Made by a program: the position numbers and the translations under genes | NCBI RefSeq assembly: GCF_021976095.1 | Contig: NW_025813487.1 | Coordinates: 6,230,451 to 6,294,450, forward strand | Reading direction: 5' to 3' | From: Xenia sp. Carnegie-2017 | Taxonomy: Eukaryota > Cnidaria > Anthozoa > Malacalcyonacea > Xeniidae | DNA length: 64,000 nucleotides | Shown: positions 1 through 8,998 of the stretch, piece by piece | Layout: every line of letters starts with the position of its first letter | How positions within the stretch are numbered: the stretch's first letter is position 1 | The notes under the pieces: model-generated | Database searches by the model: none | What the model was told of the DNA's origin: nothing | Seen by the model: the letters and a program-made list of their open reading frames with translations, nothing else

Positions 1-412
1 AACTAACAAAAGTTTGAATTTTATATGTTTGTGTGATAAGATAAAAGTCAATAAAATTATTTTCTTGTGCAAGGAAAATTATTATCTTAGACACAATATC
101 ATTTGTGTTTATGGTCATTGAATTTTCATCTATATTGTCATTGAATTTTCATGTTTATTGTCATTGAATTTTCATCTTTAATTAACTTTAGCTTTTATAC
201 ATGATCTCTCTAAATGTTGACATTATTGTACACCGCGGTCTCTGTACAGAACAATCAATATTAGAGAAAGGTTGTTTCATGAAATCATACGCAAACAGAC
301 AATTGAAATGTCAGCAATGATAGGGATCATGCATAAAAACTAAACAAGATTTTCTTAAAGATAATATAGTCATTATCCAAAATGGTGAGAAATTTATCAT
401 CAAAGATCAAAT
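1..412. other. 3' flank of NLR-like copy 1, with 23-bp tandem repeat
   Basis: Noncoding flank beyond the stop of the minus-strand NLR-like gene. It aligns by eye with 21,097-21,480, so the duplicated unit extends left of the window. At about 113-181 a 23-bp unit (core GTCATTGAATTTTCAT) is present three times. The second copy of the block has only one degenerate unit, so the array probably expanded after the duplication. No other gene is seen here. Confidence 0.6.
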
Positions 413-3400
413 TTATCCTCGTGGCAAGATGATTTTTACGCATTGTACCGGGACATTAAAGGAAGAAAAAATTAAAGCAAGTTTGCGTTTACGACAGTAA
501 TAAAAAGTTTCTGGAACTATACTCACAAGCGGGAGAATAAATTTTACAATCTTAAAATATTTCAAATCAATCAAATCTAAGGATTCACGAATTATATACC
601 TATCATCAACAAAGAAAAACTTTCGCCAAAAAATCCCCTCAGTATAACTATAAATAATTTGTATGTTTTTAACGTCAAATACTTTCACATACTCATGCAT
701 GTAACTTATTGATAAATTACCTGCTGAAGGTGAAAAAGCAGCGTAAGTTATACAGCTAGTAATATTATACAGGTACTTTCCAACGTCTTTGTCGACGACT
801 AAATTGGCGGCTTCCTCCTTAATTACGTCATCCCAACCATTAATAAATTTGTCTTCATGCCACATACAGTAAATTATCTGATCCTTAAATTCAACTTTAG
901 CAAACACGTGATACTTAGAGCTACATGCAAATACGTGCACATTTTGATAATTTTCGAAATTCACTGATATTTCTTTTCGCTTGTTTTCAACATTGAAAAA
1001 CACTAAAGAATCAGTTTTTTGACAAGCAAATGATACATCACTCACCTCAAAAATTTTGTTTGTATCTTTTAGTTCATCGAAACTATAAACAAGTTTTGTC
1101 AAATCATTATTCCAAAGCTCAGGAATATTTTTTACCGTAAGCAAAATAACTCCATTTTCTACAGCAATCATGTCACTAAAAAAACATTCCTTGACAACAA
1201 AGTGAAATGTGTTGAGATTGTATATAATTATCCTTGGATTTTCTTCATTACTCCGATACAGAAATTTTCCATTTGAGCAAAACTTCTCGTTATGAAAACT
1301 GTAATTGTTGGTTAAACAGGCACGCGGTATTGAATAAAGGTAAAAGTCATAATTGTAATTAAACAAAAGAACATTTTCGTTATTCAAAATAAAATAATAC
1401 TTTCCGGCTCCATAAAAGGAAAAGCTACATCTGTTTTCATCAAAAGGATCAAGAGGAAATAAAGTTTGAGAATCAGGACCTAAGTCATGAAGTTGCTCAC
1501 CAGTGGGATTTACAATGAAATGTTCCTTCCTATAAAAAGGATGGCAACAACACCAAGAATGAAGACCAACAGTGGACAAAACACAAAACTCACTTAAATT
1601 ATCAGGCGGTAAATGATCGTCGTAAACGAACGTTTCATAATTATTCGCTACATTAAATATTTGAACCACTCTTTCTTCCTCAATAACACACAAATATCTT
1701 CCAGAATTAGAAAAACACAGTGAGGTCACATTATTACATCTAATACTGCGTTTCTTTTCACCTTTCTCAACGTCCCATACTGTCAAAGTATCTTTGTAAC
1801 TAGTGACCATTGTGTACTTATCCTTAGAAAAACATTTGTTGGTAAAGAACTTAGAAGTAAAATCATCACAATGGAACGGACTGGAGGAAATTTTATCATT
1901 AATGTCTAATATCTTATCAAGCTGGGAAGCAAATATCAAATCTTCGAATGGATAAAAGACAACGCAAAATTCTTCCTCTTTATATTGCTTAAACTGACCA
2001 GAAATATTTTTTATCCATAAACATCTGTTTGTTCTCAATGAAAAAAGTTGCACGATGAATCCTTCATAACCACAGACGACGTAATCATGATTTCGTGAAA
2101 CATCAACAGACTTCAAATTTTGATCTAAACGTAATAATCGAGACTTTACAAAACCCGTGTCTCTGTACTCCAGATATGGTGAATCTTTGAAACGTGTTTG
2201 AAGCATTGTGGTGGCTTGAGACGACAGATCTTTGGCTTCGTTGGCAACGCTTTGCAAAAAAATTACTTCATTGTCAGAGTACGTCAACACAGAATAAACT
2301 TCATTAAATAAAAACCGAATGTCCTCAGAAATAAGAAAGTACACATCATGTGCGTTGAATAACTCAAAATTTTCAAAAGTACGACGACTATCAACCAACA
2401 CAGAAGCAACTAAAACTTCCAAGTCAACAAGATATTTACCAACATTTTCAACGATATAATCATTATTAGAAATATCAAGTAAATGAAGCAACCAATACTT
2501 GACTGAATACCTCACTGTCACATGTTTAATGACGTCATAGTTTACACCTCCAGCTTTGAGGTTATTTAAAGATTTTAAACAAAATTCTAAAACAAGACGA
2601 TGACCACAAAGAGTTTTTACTGAGTAAATATGTTTTCGATCATCCAACAACCAATCATTTAAGGATTTGTGAAAAAACGAAACACATCCTTCTTCATTGC
2701 TAACAAACAGACAAGAGATAATTTTTCTAACCTCAAGTGATACGCGATTCGAATTCAAACAAAGAACGTCATCGATCATTTCCCAAGGAAGAGGCTCTTT
2801 AGCAACAGCCAAAGTATTTAAAATTGACTGAAACTTTTCGTTACTGATATCAAACGAATCGAATAATTCCTTACTTAATCTTGTTAAGCAAATTTCGTAA
2901 TATTCATTGAGATCTTTTGGTATGGACGCATTCAACAAATCCTGATTTTTGACTTCACTGGTAAGAAGCGATGCAAGCAACATAAGTCCGTCAGCCTTTT
3001 CTGCCAAAATATTTTTAAAACCAGGAATGCTGTCAATAGAGTCAATTCTTTCTTTAATCAAAAAATTAATATCGTCTAAATTGCGTTTATCGCTGCAATT
3101 AATGAACTGAGGATTTAATTTTTCGAACTTATTTAAACAAACTTCATTAGGTCTCGTGGTAATTACAAAGCGAAAACAATGCGGAAGTTTGTGCAAGTGA
3201 TTAGCAATCAAATTAGCAAGGTCATCTCTTTCTGGATAACCACATTCATCAAGAGCATCAAGCACAACTAACATTCGCTTGGGAACTTCTGAGATATTAT
3301 AAAACAACTCAGTAAAAAGAAGGGAAAATAATCCTTCCACATTCATGTTATTCAAAGGCTGAGAGAGTTTACCTGAAAGTTTTTTTACAAGAAGTTGTTT

Positions 3401-4534
3401 GTAAGGAGAAAAATTACGACTAACTTGCATCGCTAAAGATTGAAGAAGTACATTGGCTTTATTGTAACGACTGTTGTTGTGTTGAAAGAAATGAACTGCA
3501 GTCAAATATTGTGGATAACGTTTACATAAAGTAGCTGCAATTACAGACTTTCCCATGCCAGCAACAGCAGAAATAATAAATGCACGATTTTGAGAACTGT
3601 CGTCTTCGAACCAAGCTAAAAACTCATCAAAAACCCATTCCCGTGTTCCCTCTAAAAATTTTTCATAATGATGTCCAATTTCACTTTCAAAGTTACAACT
3701 TACAAGGTTTGTTGTTAAAATATCTTCTACTGGACGTGAGTGAATTGGACATTTCATTTCTTTCTGATGTCTTCTCATTTCTTCCTGATTACTTTCAATC
3801 ACACACATACGATTCTCTACACTATCTTTTACTTGTTGTAAACCTTTCTCTACACCCTCGATTGTTCTCTTAATACCTTTCTGATCAGTTTTTATATCAG
3901 TTAAATCGCTCTTTAATCGATCCCATTCTCTCAAAATTCTTTCATATTCTTCATTACCAAACAACTCATTTTTCAACATATCTATTTCTTCCTGACTAAG
4001 TCCTAAACGTACTAATGGTTCGCTTATTTCCAGCCAATGATTTTCAAATTCATCAAAGCTTACTGAAGTGTCAGGTAAGTGAGCAAAATGATCATTACGA
4101 AATAACCTGATACGCGTAATATCTGCTTCAGTTGAATAATCAGTGGGATCATTAACTGACCTCCATATTGGATCCCAAGGTGGTTTTAAACCACAAATAT
4201 TACGCAGGAGAATACAAAGTAAAGTAATGTCAAACTTATTTTCATTTTGTAATATTGGAGGAGGAGGATACAGTAGATCCCATTGATGTTGCTTTATAAT
4301 TTGCTTATCTTTTAGCGACAAAAGCTTATGATAATTTTTATTGTTATTTAAATTATAAAATAAATCAGTACCTGACAATTGTTTCCTCAATGTTATTCTT
4401 AAAGCTTCTCCACCAACATCAACAATTAATCTCATCAACTTAAAACCATTAGTTTTCATGTCTGAGCTCAAGACAGACATAATGTTGCTCCCTGTAGAAA
4501 AAAAGTAGGTAACACTTCTAAGGTACAAATTCAT
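413..4534 (-). CDS. HEPN(DZIP3-like)-NACHT-propeller NLR-like protein, copy 1
   Basis: Predicted STAND NTPase and candidate innate-immune sensor; long uninterrupted frame, 1,373 residues. Order: DZIP3-like HEPN domain (about 30-180) with the Rx5H motif RNDHFAH (R146, H152); coiled-coil-like linker (about 190-265); NACHT with Walker A AVAGMGKS (323-330), Walker B MLVVLDALDE (421-430) and sensor RFVITTRP (455-462); winged-helix-like part ending FHKSLNDWLLDD; C-terminal half of WD40-like strands (for example DTLTVWDVEKG, YVKVFDVKN). No signal peptide or membrane segment is evident. The likely start is Met19 (MSVLSS, base 4480), because it aligns with the copy 2 start and lies just behind a good splice acceptor (TTTTTTTCTACAG on the minus strand). 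The preceding residues are then probably 5' UTR or intron. The twin gene is at 21,481-25,626. Domain calls rest on motifs; the ligand and effector pathway are unknown. Confidence 0.85.
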   Translation of the reverse strand: MNLYLRSVTYFFSTGSNIMSVLSSDMKTNGFKLMRLIVDVGGEALRITLRKQLSGTDLFYNLNNNKNYHKLLSLKDKQIIKQHQWDLLYPPPPILQNENKFDITLLCILLRNICGLKPPWDPIWRSVNDPTDYSTEADITRIRLFRNDHFAHLPDTSVSFDEFENHWLEISEPLVRLGLSQEEIDMLKNELFGNEEYERILREWDRLKSDLTDIKTDQKGIKRTIEGVEKGLQQVKDSVENRMCVIESNQEEMRRHQKEMKCPIHSRPVEDILTTNLVSCNFESEIGHHYEKFLEGTREWVFDEFLAWFEDDSSQNRAFIISAVAGMGKSVIAATLCKRYPQYLTAVHFFQHNNSRYNKANVLLQSLAMQVSRNFSPYKQLLVKKLSGKLSQPLNNMNVEGLFSLLFTELFYNISEVPKRMLVVLDALDECGYPERDDLANLIANHLHKLPHCFRFVITTRPNEVCLNKFEKLNPQFINCSDKRNLDDINFLIKERIDSIDSIPGFKNILAEKADGLMLLASLLTSEVKNQDLLNASIPKDLNEYYEICLTRLSKELFDSFDISNEKFQSILNTLAVAKEPLPWEMIDDVLCLNSNRVSLEVRKIISCLFVSNEEGCVSFFHKSLNDWLLDDRKHIYSVKTLCGHRLVLEFCLKSLNNLKAGGVNYDVIKHVTVRYSVKYWLLHLLDISNNDYIVENVGKYLVDLEVLVASVLVDSRRTFENFELFNAHDVYFLISEDIRFLFNEVYSVLTYSDNEVIFLQSVANEAKDLSSQATTMLQTRFKDSPYLEYRDTGFVKSRLLRLDQNLKSVDVSRNHDYVVCGYEGFIVQLFSLRTNRCLWIKNISGQFKQYKEEEFCVVFYPFEDLIFASQLDKILDINDKISSSPFHCDDFTSKFFTNKCFSKDKYTMVTSYKDTLTVWDVEKGEKKRSIRCNNVTSLCFSNSGRYLCVIEEERVVQIFNVANNYETFVYDDHLPPDNLSEFCVLSTVGLHSWCCCHPFYRKEHFIVNPTGEQLHDLGPDSQTLFPLDPFDENRCSFSFYGAGKYYFILNNENVLLFNYNYDFYLYSIPRACLTNNYSFHNEKFCSNGKFLYRSNEENPRIIIYNLNTFHFVVKECFFSDMIAVENGVILLTVKNIPELWNNDLTKLVYSFDELKDTNKIFEVSDVSFACQKTDSLVFFNVENKRKEISVNFENYQNVHVFACSSKYHVFAKVEFKDQIIYCMWHEDKFINGWDDVIKEEAANLVVDKDVGKYLYNITSCITYAAFSPSAGNLSISYMHEYVKVFDVKNIQIIYSYTEGIFWRKFFFVDDRYIIRESLDLIDLKYFKIVKFILPLVSIVPETFYYCRKRKLALIFSSFNVPVQCVKIILPRG

Positions 4535-5878
4535 TGTGATTATAAAGGAAAACCTGCGGCCGGTTGCATGAAGGCAGAGTAGTTTAATCCATTAGATGGC
4601 AAATTGTTTTGAACTTTTACAAAATTTGTTAAAAAAGGAATAATATGTGATTTGAACTGAGCAATCATTGAAATAAAATATTGCTTCTAAGTTTACAAAA
4701 TTCTTTCACCTAAAGAAAATATAAACATCTTTTTCTACAAGTTTGAAAACTTTACTATCCGACGAATAATGCTATCCAGACTTCGTGCAATCGTCTCCAG
4801 ATGAACAAGGTACATAAAAAATAGATACGAGTGTGTACATGTGGGTAGCCTTGACCAGAGTTACATTACATGGAACAAACAGTATTCAGTAGTCCAACTG
4901 CTTAGTGTTGTATTTTTCATTAAGTGAAGTCCCAAGGTAAATTCCCAAGGTCCGTAATAATAACATATGAAAAATAACAAAAAATATTATCAAGTCAAAT
5001 TGCCACAAAATAAAATCATTCCTTTCTTAGGCACTTCACTTTGGTACAAAACGTTCTCTGTGCTCATTGTTTAATAAAAATGCCCAGTAATTATCATTAC
5101 TTTTCTTTTTTATTGCTCTCCTACGCTCAGTGCATGTTATGTATGCTAGTGTTCACGTGCTAATATCGTGAAAAGGAAGCTTGCAGAAAACAATATAAAT
5201 GCCATGTTCTTATAAATCTCATAAATTTCAATGATAGAACGATAAGTTCTTCGCCATTTTGAATTGAAAGGATTTTTTTAAATGAATATTATATCTTATT
5301 TGTCTAACAATGGTGTGGTGAAAAGATATATCAAATCGGTTTGTTGTGGTGTACGAATATTTGTTTATTGAAAGGACTATGTTGCCGATGATTCTGCTCC
5401 AATTCAAATTTTTATGTTTATTGTTTAAATGAGGAGGCATTGTACATGGTACATATATCATTGATGATGTAGTTATTTTCCATAGGGCCATAAAATATTT
5501 AAACTCTTCGTCATTTTTGACGATCTGTTAAATCCAAATCGTCGTCATTACTAATTGAAATAAATATAAAAAATAAACTATATCCTGTCTGCTTTACATT
5601 TTCTACACCAAAAAACAGAACACAGGGTGAGAGATAAACAACGTGATATACGAATAAAATACCGAACAAAATACAAGCTCGGACTGCACAGTGTAGCTAT
5701 CATGTTCCAAGCATTGACTATACTAGATAAAACAATATTATTCGTTATCGTTTGCATTTGCGACTATGAACGAGAATACAGCCGAAGATATCACGACATA
5801 CAGACAGACACTGCCTCATTCAGACACTTTTTCAGTATTGCCTCCAAAATTTTTTCTAGCAATATGAAATCTGTCTAT
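4535..5878. other. Upstream region of NLR-like copy 1
   Basis: Holds the presumed promoter and 5' UTR of the minus-strand gene. A probable short 5' intron lies at about 4492-4555 (donor CCGCAG/GTTTTC, acceptor TTTCTACAG, minus strand). Bases 4535-4796 align with 25,627-25,830. Bases about 4797-5878 are absent from copy 2, where the flanking sequences meet directly. Small open frames in both strands here look random and show no family resemblance. Confidence 0.5.
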
Positions 5879-7107
5879 TACTTTAAACCTTTCGGAGGAA
5901 AAATTTCAGAAGTTTGGTTAAATCAACAAGCTTTTATGGCATCTTGAAGTTGTGCATTTTTGGCCCAACGCCGTCGTTTTCTATAATACAAGATAAACTG
6001 GCACTAGAAGGTATTTTGACGTAATCCAATATAGTCAGCATTCTGGCATATTTAGCTTATAATAAACATATACGTTCTTTCACGCTGTTTAATTATAATG
6101 TTCGAGAAAATTATGTCTTGCAAAGAAAGCGATAAATCAAAATCAGAATTGAGTGTTCAGTCAGATAATTATGACAAAAACTTTATTCAAGGGGGATACG
6201 TGACAGAAAACTCGGAAAGCAATGAAACTTGAGCGATAATGATACGGATTTTGACTCCAAAGCATGGATGGACGGAAAGACACAAATTCTAATTTCATCT
6301 TTTTTAAGCCCTGGAAAATTAGCGTTTTTTTGATTCGGCAAACTACTAAACTGACGTTCCAAATCTTCTGGTTTTAATCGAGACGAACAAAGTGTTGAAC
6401 CACTGGAAGGCTCAAATACGCGCTTTGCTTTAAAACCCAGATATTCCGTCTTCGTTTGGCCTCGGGCTTTTTATCATTATAAGGCATAGTGTGAAGACTC
6501 ATAAGAGAGCAAAGGCTTGACTTATTCGTACAATTGGCTGCAACACAACTATTTACCTTTTTTCTGCTTTTACTAGTACAAAGGCAATGCTTTTACACGC
6601 TTATAGACTTAAGTTGTGCCTCATTCAGCATTGACTTAATAGCAATTGAATACAGGACTCGTGTAACACGAGTAACTTGGATGACGTCAGAAATTTAGCT
6701 AGTTTCAGACTCCTCATTATCACGGACATAGTTCACAAGAATATACGATTTTAGTGAATTTAACGCTTTTACAAAAATCAAACGATTTGACCAAATTCAA
6801 AATTTTTTTTCTTAACGAGGCTTAGAATCATCGACAGATTTGATATTGCTAAAAATTTTTTTGGTGGAAGGGACACTTTAACACTCATAAGGTAAAATGC
6901 CTATTATTTTCACAGTAAAAGAATATAAAAACGTACATTAAAGGACTAAACATTTTATCAGTCTGGCTACACCACTGAAAATTTTATTCTTTAAAAATTC
7001 ATAAGCATTATCATTGTTTAGAAGGTATTATGAAAAAATGAGCAAGTGTAATTTATTTGGACTAATGCTTCATTCAAGACTTAGGACCTATGAAGATATA
7101 ATGTAAT
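5879..7107. repeat. Duplicated noncoding stretch, copy 1
   Basis: Aligns nearly end to end with 25,838-27,030, with small indels. No coding frame is conserved between the copies and I recognise no RNA gene. It ends at the left inverted repeat of the THAP-type transposon. Confidence 0.6.
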
Positions 7108-7239
7108 GAGGTATTTGCCGGTTGCCAGTCTCCCTTAAATTTGCGCAGTTTTTGCAATGAATTCTAAGATCGCCAGGGGGCAACATTGTGTATCTTTATA
7201 AAGATATCTTTTCGTAAAAAGTTTATATTCAAATTATAA

Positions 7240-7947
7240 TGGGAATAGGGATCACAGTGCTGTTTATCGCTGTGATAACAATAGGAGATATCCTGAAAAA
7301 TATATCGTTTCCGATCATGTTGGTATTCTTCACTTTTTTCTCCGAAAAACGAAAGATAAGAGTGCTTGGTAAAGCTGATTAACAGGAAAAACATCAAAGT
7401 CACTACTAATACGAAGGTTTGTTCTAATCATTTTCTTGCTGGTTCTCGATCCGAAGGCTGTCCCAATCCAACTTTGTATCTGAAAGGATACCAATCAAAA
7501 GAAACGAGTAAACGATTACCGCCGAAAGATAAAAGTAAATCAAATATTCTAAAAATAAAGAGACGAAAAATTCTGTGTGAAGGCAGTACTAAAAAACGCT
7601 TTGACCATGAGGATAAGGCCATTTTTGCAGCTGAAATCACTGTTCTTGAGCAGTGTACTGAGGCAGAGTCTGTGCACCAAGACAGTCCACAAATAAATTG
7701 TACAACAGACTTGGATGTTACAAGTTATGATTGTAATGATAGCTACAGCTTTGAAAGTGATAAACATGACCTCATTGACTGTTCTTGCCAAGGCGATGTT
7801 AAAACATTGAAAAGAAACTTATTTATTGAACAAGCTATTTGCCAGACGAATTTCTACCGCTACACTGGATTGTCACTAGAAAAGTTAAATTTAGTTTTCA
7901 GGCACAAGTGTACATATCCACTGTTTCTCCCCACGTACCGGACATAA
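7240..7947 (+). pseudogene. THAP-domain transposase remnant, copy 1
   Basis: From 7240 the frame reads VYRCDNNRRYPEK and, after a frame change near 7370, continues as TNTKVCSNHFLAGSRSEGCP, the second half of a C2CH THAP zinc finger (CxxH is CSNH). It then runs through a basic linker (KIKRRKILCEG) to a DDE-transposase-like start (TNFYRYTGLSLEKLNLVF). The first zinc-binding cysteine, present in copy 2, is serine here. The catalytic core is missing because the frame runs straight into the OTU remnant. It is a decayed transposon gene, not a host gene. Confidence 0.65.
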
Positions 7948-8128
7948 TGCTTCGCTCCAGATGCTTTTTCATCGATTCGTATCGAAATAAATACGGTCGA
8001 AAAGTAGCCGGATTTTGTATCAAAACATCGTTACACATTTCTCGAATGTGAGAAAAGTTTTCGTTGCTTTCGCCGTTTATAGCCAACGCAACTGCTCGAT
8101 AAAAGCAATTGCCGTGCCGCCTCCACAT
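7898..8128 (-). pseudogene. OTU-like cysteine protease remnant, copy 1
   Basis: The minus-strand frame reads HGNCFYRAVALAINGES followed by a helical segment to WGETVDMYTCA. This matches the start of an OTU domain, whose catalytic box is DGNCFYRA; here the Asp-Gly pair reads His-Gly. The upstream part of the same gene lies beyond the solo LTR, at about 8829-8950, so the gene is interrupted by that insertion. OTU genes occur as accessory proteins in several DNA transposons. No complete catalytic domain remains. Confidence 0.65.
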
Positions 8129-8165
8129 ACTTTTAGATCTTTTCTCCCAACTGGTAACGAATACC

Positions 8166-8823
8166 TGTTACAATGATAGCAACTACTATCATGTAATATC
8201 ATTATTATATCATATTATAATTTCATATATTACTAATTGGGACATAATCTAGAAGCTTGCTTGCATGCGCTAGAAGCTTGCTTACATGCGTAAACATATT
8301 TTAGAACCGCAACCGCATTTGTTGTTATTGTGGTTAACTATATCTTGCTGTAACATACTGTATTGCATATCGGATGTAGGTCACAAAACCACAATACTTC
8401 CCATTAGATATTATATATATATGAATATTTTAGACCACTGAGTACAACCTACGAGGACAACCTACGAGCACTAGCTACGAGGAGATTAACTTAGGAGGCA
8501 TAGCCTACCGAAGTAGGTTGACAAGCTGCAATCTACCAGACAACTATCTTTTGGTTCCTGTGCCTTTAATCTATTGGAAAACTATTGTGAGTCAATGTTG
8601 GACTCACAGACGCTCAAGAATAAAGACTCGCGGTTGTACTCAGACAGAGGAGATAAGTTTTACTCATACTTCTTGATATTATTATTAAGACACTTATCTA
8701 CTTTAATATTTACGCGTTGATTAATAAATTGTTTGAGAAATATATGTGGTTCACACTATCTTAGTTGCGTGTGGAAAAAGAACCAAAATTAATAGTTATT
8801 CTTTCGGGACCTCGCCCGTAACA
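8166..8823. mobile_element. Solo LTR of an LTR retrotransposon
   Basis: A 658-bp insertion starting TGTTACAATG and ending CCGTAACA, with 5-bp target duplications ATACC at 8161-8165 and 8824-8828. It carries an AATAAA near the right side. Copy 2 (about 28,080-28,110) shows the empty site, so the insertion is younger than the block duplication. No internal region is present. The family cannot be set from the LTR alone. Confidence 0.75.
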
Positions 8824-8998
8824 ATACCCATTACAACGAACAACCATTATATCGGAAATAGGTGCTTTAAATTGAGAACTCTCGAAAATATTATTATTAC
8901 AGATACATTTCTGAAGAAATGTTAGCCCCATTGGGACCAGTGAATGCATTGCAAAAACCGTGCAAATTTAAGGGACACTAGCAAGTGGCAAATACCTC

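Larger units (their letters stand above)
7108..8998. mobile_element. Decayed THAP/OTU DNA transposon (ISL2EU/Harbinger-like), copy 1
   Basis: Terminal inverted repeats of about 75 bp: the left begins GAGGTATTTGCCGGTTGCCA and the right ends TGGCAAATACCTC as its reverse complement. The flanking dinucleotide AT at 7106-7107 and 8999-9000 fits a 2-bp target duplication, as in ISL2EU/IS4EU elements. Inside are a plus-strand THAP-transposase remnant and a minus-strand OTU-protease remnant that nearly abut, so the element is an internally deleted derivative of a larger two-gene transposon. A solo LTR (8166-8823) is inserted in it. Without that insert the element is only about 1.2 kb, too short to be autonomous. 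Confidence 0.7.

Noticed and set aside
3580-3873. 97-codon plus-strand frame inside the NLR-like gene
   Set aside because: It is the antisense shadow of the coiled-coil/NACHT coding region; composition mirrors the minus-strand codons.
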